Notes under the pieces: generated by a model
The model's database searches: none
The model's input: only the letters and a program-made list of their open reading frames with translations
What the model was told of the DNA's origin: nothing
Program-made: the position numbers and the translations under genes
Part shown: one piece after another, positions 43,105-48,033 of the stretch
Numbering within the stretch: the first letter of the stretch is position 1
How the letters are laid out: every line of letters begins with the position of its first letter
Assembly: GCA_049999765.1 (NCBI GenBank)
Contig: JBNGIQ010009166.1
Span: 1-48,033, forward strand
Length of the DNA: 48,033 nt
Origin: Phaeoceros laevis
Lineage: Eukaryota > Anthocerotophyta > Anthocerotopsida > Notothyladales
Reading direction: 5' to 3'

Positions 43105-43567
43105 TTACTGCGAGGACCGAAGCTGCATGGACAATGGGGGTATGAGACCCTTCCGGGACGTGACAATAACATCCTCATCTGACTCCGAACCCGATGTGCC
43201 TGAGTCTGTCCCATCATCAGATTCGTCGTTGCCATCCTCCGCATCCGCTTCAAGCCTGGACAGCTTGGGCAGTCGCACATGCTCCTTGTCCTGGACAGCA
43301 GGGTGACGATATTCCCAACCTGGATCAGTGTCCACCCATGCCTGGAGAAGCTGTAGTACTCTAAAGATGACTGGCCCAGCAAGATTAGGCGGAGGCTGAG
43401 TTGACTAGCTGCAATGTGTGAAACTTATGACAAAACGAGAGGAACTCCGTCCTTGCTGGCGATGATGTAGTGCAGTAAAAGAGATGATGTCCCTCATCGT
43501 CGAGAAGCGAGGCAGCTGTGCATCGTGGACAAGTTCTGGCAAGCCTTGGCACCTGAAAATGCCTCAA
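43105..43567 (-). pseudogene. LINE 3' end, second copy
   Basis: The minus strand reads a CCHC-type terminal finger (CPRC, then HHLFYC) from about 43530, then in another frame an acidic Ser/Asp/Glu-rich tail (DGNDESDDGTDSGTSGSESDED) ending in LSMQLRSSQ. The layout is the same as the end of the LINE at 12013-13465, whose tail ends FHMHLRSQSS. One frameshift lies near 43385. A 5'-truncated insertion, as is usual for LINEs, just downstream of or inside the host thioredoxin-fold gene. Confidence 0.6.
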
Positions 43568-43942
43568 CCGGATGATTGCTATGCTTGTTGACCGGCAATC
43601 ACACTGACACCTTCAGGTCGGGAGTTCCTGACAATGTTAATTTCACAGTCCGACATCTGCTCTATATTGCCAGGAGATATGATGTGCAACAAGTCCAGTT
43701 GCATAGCAGTGTGCGCCGACCCTGGACTCTCCTTTGACTTCACTCGTTCAACGCCTGATTACCATTCATGCTTGTTATCAACTGCTGCATCCATGAAAAA
43801 TTAACAAGCTGCCGCAAATGCCACAAGATTTAGGGCGCCAAGCACTGTCAGTTAACATCCCAACAGTAAAGATCCGCAATTGTAGGTTCGAAGGGCTGAA
43901 ATAAGGCAAACCAAACTAGAAGACGTACGCTGACATTTTTAC
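43568..43942. other. no gene recognised; probable intron or 3' flank of the host gene
   Basis: Follows the last recognised exon of the thioredoxin-fold gene on the minus strand. No further exon with recognisable protein was found. Confidence 0.4.
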
Positions 43943-46900
43943 TGACAGATCACCCACAGTACCGTGCACAAGTTGTTGAAGATTCACCGAGGCAGTTCCA
44001 TGTGCGACTAGAAAGCTAATTAATCCAGAAACCGTCACTCCTCCATGATACAGAATAGGTGAGCTTTTCTTGCGCGATGGAAACAATATCAAAGCGGGAT
44101 AAACTTCTTCCTGCATGTGTAAAACCACAAACAACTCAAATATGGAACTGATGCAAGCACAGGTACTCCAGCTGGGCAGAGATGTCTTTCCTCTGACATG
44201 AAGAGAAGAGTAAGTCCAAGACCAGTACCGCACCTGCATAACATGTTTCAACCTTTCGCCACAGTCATTCAAGACACAATCCATTTGTAGTAGTACAGGT
44301 AATCCATGCCCCGTGGGACTATGAATGACTTTCGTCACTTCTGCAAATGATTCCCCAGTAAGTACTCAACCCCAGGCGTGTAAAGTGTCTCACAACATTC
44401 ACATTCCGTGTGATATTCCTTTCAGCAGCTCAATAGCTCAATGAGTTATGCCCGACCTGTTGAAGTGCTCAAGCCCTCCAGAACTGTATCTGCCAGTGAC
44501 ACGTATCTCTCTATGGCACGGTGGACCTCTTTAAAAACGAGTTCCATCCGCTTGCAGAACCCGCACCATGAAGTAGTGAATAACACAACAACATCTTTCT
44601 CCCAGGGTTGACCTCTCAGAACATGGGCAGCTCCATCAGGGCTTATGTACTGATCATGCACACATGTAAAATGTCCACATCTATGATGCGACTCTTCAAA
44701 ACCAAAAACCAGCTTTCCAAAACTGTTTACTGTAACCCGAGGGACTGCATCAATCTCATGGAAATCATCATTCAGTAGAGGTGGCTGGGGCTGATTGCGT
44801 GGAGGTAGAGGGCCAGGTTCTGAAGGGGTTGACCTCTGCAATTTACCAGACAAAAGAAGATCCAAAAATTCGATTACAGAAGCCTTGGTGATACCAAGAT
44901 CAATGGGGTACACATAGTGCGAGGCCTTCTCTGGATGGAGAACAACCAACAATGGAGATGCAACACTTGCAGTCAGTTTCTGCTTCATATCACATTCACC
45001 ATCCCAGAAAAAAAATGCAATAGCAGCATTCGATTTGTTTGCCAGTGTTTCAGAGACAGGAAATCTCCTGCTTTTAGCAGCAAAAACCTCCTCTTCAACA
45101 ACCTCCTCCCAATCTCCTTCCATCCCTTGTGGGTCTAGCGACTCCTCAGCGACAGTCACTTCTCTGCAACATGAACCCGGGGCACAAGTACCACCTCTAG
45201 GTGAAGCTTGTAGATCACTGCAATACCGTCCAACCCCATCGCTAAGTACCTCGCCACTCTCTAAATTTCCACCACGCTTGAGTGCAGCTGATGTCCTAAC
45301 CCCTTTCAAACTATAGTCTTCACGACGTGATCTTCCCATTTGACCCGCAGAATTCACTGAAGATCCTGACCTTGGCTCACCTTCAACACAGGAAGGTAAA
45401 GTGCTACTGCCTACTTTCGTTTGTCTAGTAGTCAACTCCATTATGCTAGTTTCTGATGTACTGCCATCCAAAACTCTCACTGCCTCCTCTGCACGACGAA
45501 CATTGTCAGTGATGTCATTCAGGCCACGAAACATTTGTAAAGGTGCTGCATCCAGAAGCACCTGGCCCTCTGCCCCTGAATTAATTTGGTCAACAGCGAT
45601 GCTAGGCAATGGCACTTCACGTGTACCTAGTGCCCCTAAAGCCACTTTAAGTTGGTCGGGAACTGCCAGATTGATTTGATCAACTTTCAGGGCCTCTTCA
45701 CTGCCGCACAGGTCCAGTAGTACTTCATCCTTCCTAGAGGTCAGCTGCATCCCGACCTCCTTGCCCATCATTGCTGTGCCTTGCCTGTCTATTTCCTCAA
45801 ATTCTACAGGCACATGAGGATACTTCAGGGTCGTAACCATGCCTTTTTCTGGGACATGGACCTTCAATGGCTTGTCTTTCGGAATAGAGCTGCCAAATGT
45901 CAAATCTAATGCATCATAATGCCGGGCCACTGCCCGTAGAACATTCAGGGCTGCATTGCTCTTTTCTTGAATCGTGTTTGAGGTCGATGCTCTATCAATG
46001 AACAGGACCACAGAGGGTGTTCGATTCCAAAAGACTGGTCGAAAGTCCCCCACCTCTCCGTCAAGCTGCAAAAATAGAGTATTTAGAAACAGCTCAGATG
46101 AACAGTGCGTACATTCCTCAAGAGGCCTCCTGTAGAACACACCCTTTGCATACAGATGATGCATCACGATCACAAACACAGCAGAGAACGTGCCTACATG
46201 CAGTGTATGCTATATGAGTGGTGAAGTCACCATTGGGTGGTTCCAGCTTTGCTTGATTTGAACAACATCTGACATCTCTGTCTTATCAACGGGCCTCATG
46301 ACATATCAAAAAGCACAATCTAACCAAGAACGTGCCTCCATTCAGGAAAGTATGGAGGTACTTCATGATTGGAGAACGAGGTAGAAGAAGAAAGAACTTT
46401 ACCTCATGCACAAGTGGCAACAAACTTGAGAAGAACCCTTCGATATCGTCCTTATCACCGTAGAAATGTGGGGTGTAATGGAAATCATGCACTTTGGCAG
46501 CAAGAACCCAAGGGTGACTCTCAGCAAGGTGAAATCCTGCGCCTGCAGCTACTTTGTCATCCGTTACCAGGGCAAATCTCGCACGATGTGGAGTCAGAAC
46601 ATGTGATGCAGCAAGCCTAGTTAAATTGCGGAAAAAATGCACGAAGTGCTGAAGCTTCGTTAAGGTGCAACCAAACATGTCGTCACTCCACCACATCCTC
46701 CTCCGGGCGTAGCACTGCTGTCCCTGATCTTCGCCTTCTGGATAACAACCAAGGTACCAGGCTGTGCGGCCTAAGCCTCCGAGCTTTTCTTTCTTAGAAG
46801 AAATCCCATAATCTTCAGAGGATCCAAATTCAGCCCTCCAGTCAAAATCAGATCCCCAGCCGGATGTTAGTTGGGCTTTCGCCCAACCACAACGGTCAAT

Positions 46901-47589
46901 CAGGACAACAGCTATATCCGTGCTTTCTATAAGAGCACGTAACTGCTCTGAAGAAGTCACATGCCTGAAGGGTAGGTATTCAGGTGGCATGGACATGGCG
47001 TGCCTGACCGCGGCCACCAGATGTTCTGAGCTCAGCCTGCCACTGAACTTAAAAGGAGTGTTCTGCTGAAAGAAGGTGAAAGAGGGAGAGCGACCGCCAA
47101 AAAAATGGTCCGACAGCCGTCTGTCTCTGTCACTGTTTACAGCGCATAACGAAAGGTCGGGTACTATCGCAGGTTCGTCTTTCAACAGCCTAGATATTCC
47201 ATTCATCAGGCTCCTGGCTTCCCCGCACCCTGGACAAACAATGCACTTGTGAGACGCTACCAGTTCTGCAGGCGCTCACCAAACATAGCTCTGTTGTGTA
47301 GATTAGCACGAATTCAAGGTAGCGAGCCGAGTCAGTCCGTCATCCTCAGCTGCAAATAACTGTTCCAAGTCAACTCACAATGAACCCTGGAAATGCAGAG
47401 TGTGTAATCATGCTTGTGGACGTGCTCCGTGAAGTTGTCACTCGTAACCACTTGCCACTTGTGCGGTGGATCCGTGTCGGCCTCTTCAGAATGGAAACTA
47501 ACATGTTCGGTGCTGGGCAGGCCCGCTACTGCACCCAGGACTATGAATAGCAGCAGCAGAGGGACAAGGATGCAGCCCTGAATCTCCAT
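43943..47589 (-). CDS. plant thioredoxin-fold protein with signal peptide, five exons, 3' incomplete
   Basis: Exons on the minus strand: 47589-47379, 47229-46403, 46065-44457, 44340-44234 and 44110-43943. Introns have GT-AG ends (donors GTGAGT, GTAAAG, GTCGGG, GTGCGG). About 975 residues result. A signal peptide comes first (CILVPLLLLFIVLGAVAG), so it enters the secretory pathway. A first thioredoxin-like domain has WCGE created across the first splice (W split between exons). Exon 3 carries a long low-complexity middle and the second active site WCGFC (about residues 846-850, 44554-44568). Exons 4-5 complete that domain (QMDCVLNDC, EEVYPALILFPS). As I recall it, this matches the Arabidopsis At3g19780-type family. 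That family has more sequence at the C terminus, which I cannot find here. WCGFC suggests redox activity; WCGE lacks the second Cys. If exon 5 is not spliced, it stops at 43916. Confidence 0.8.
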
Positions 47590-48033
47590 GAAGACACTCA
47601 AATCGTAGTAAAGGCGCAGCTCGCAGCTACCCTCCTTGACCGAACGGCGTCGTCACCATCGCCAGCTCAACTTTCGAAGTGCACATTCGTGATTTTAGCT
47701 GCCGAAACAGCAAACGACCTGTGCTCCATCTCCTGTGGCTCTAGTAGTTGCACTCTTGTCTATCGCAGGCAGCCATGAGGATGGAATGCGGCCAATCTGG
47801 AACCAGCGCTTTACCCTTTCTCGTCCCTTTATCTTTTCCGGCTCTACGCGGTCGCTGAGTTTTTGGTTTGGGCCTAGGCTGGAAATTGACCCTTTGCTTG
47901 CCAATTCAAAAACCTTTTTAGTAGGACTTTTGTATGGAAGATAATTTGCACCACTAGTTGCTTTTGGCAAAATTCACTCACTTGGACAGGTTTACGCACC
48001 TTTTGGCCCGAATCACACTCACTTGGACATGTT
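47590..48033. promoter_or_regulatory. upstream region of the thioredoxin-fold gene
   Basis: Contains the leader and probably the promoter of the minus-strand gene; I see no clear TATA box. At 47961-47992 and 48000-48033 a ~40-base unit (CTTTTGGC, then CACTCACTTGGACA) occurs twice and may continue past the window end. Confidence 0.4.

Noticed and set aside
47695-47970. 91-codon minus-strand ORF upstream of the thioredoxin-fold gene
   Set aside because: It lies in the leader/promoter region and shows no conserved motif.
1-48033. tRNA, rRNA, CRISPR, bacterial-type operators or terminators
   Set aside because: None seen; the only tRNA-related sequences are the two primer-binding sites complementary to initiator Met tRNA.

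Overview
This window looks like nuclear DNA of a land plant, most likely a non-seed plant such as a fern. The pointers are: one intron-rich host gene of a plant thioredoxin-fold family; fragments of plant-type PPR genes resembling the very numerous PPR copies of ferns; Ty1/copia and Ty3/gypsy elements with initiator-Met-tRNA primer sites; PIF/Harbinger, LINE and unusual reverse-transcriptase elements; and long CATA/TATG microsatellites. The fern assignment is an inference from protein style. No bacterial operons, rRNA, tRNA or CRISPR were seen.

Layout. 1-2.7 kb: a PIF/Harbinger transposon, with a SANT/Myb-like ORF on + and a convergent DDE transposase on - broken by one stop, followed by small inverted and tandem repeats. 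3.5-4.4 kb: a minus-strand ORF with a possible F-box and a C2H2-like motif, running into a repeat that recurs at 14.8 kb. 5.4-6.2 kb: two RNase H1-type hybrid-binding domains, one frameshifted. 6.6-9.2 kb: a purine-rich tract, then a decayed Ty3/gypsy gag-protease (+). 9.2-16 kb: PPR fragments, a decayed LINE (-) and a gypsy fragment (+). 16-26 kb: two copies, in opposite orientation, of an unrecognised ORF family; a 1.3 kb block in two tandem copies; a decayed reverse transcriptase of unusual type; and an unknown gene interrupted by an LTR.

26.9-33.4 kb holds a nearly complete Ty1/copia element on the - strand with two LTRs and a primer-binding site. 34.3-35.1 kb is the 3' end of a LINE-like pol (-) with a further ORF overlapping its stop. 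35.1-37.1 kb is the 3' half of a related copia element (+). Both copia copies carry, between the pol stop and the 3' LTR, a small gene on the opposite strand with the same GT-AG intron at the same place. This is the most interesting signal in the window.

37.7-41.8 kb is a decayed Ty3/gypsy element (-) with an internal RT deletion. 42.5-43.6 kb has a foldback element and a second copy of the 12-13 kb LINE 3' end. 43.9-47.6 kb is the 5' five exons of the host thioredoxin-fold gene (-), with a signal peptide, WCGE near the N terminus and WCGFC downstream. Nearly everything except this gene and the antisense ORFs is transposon-derived and decayed.
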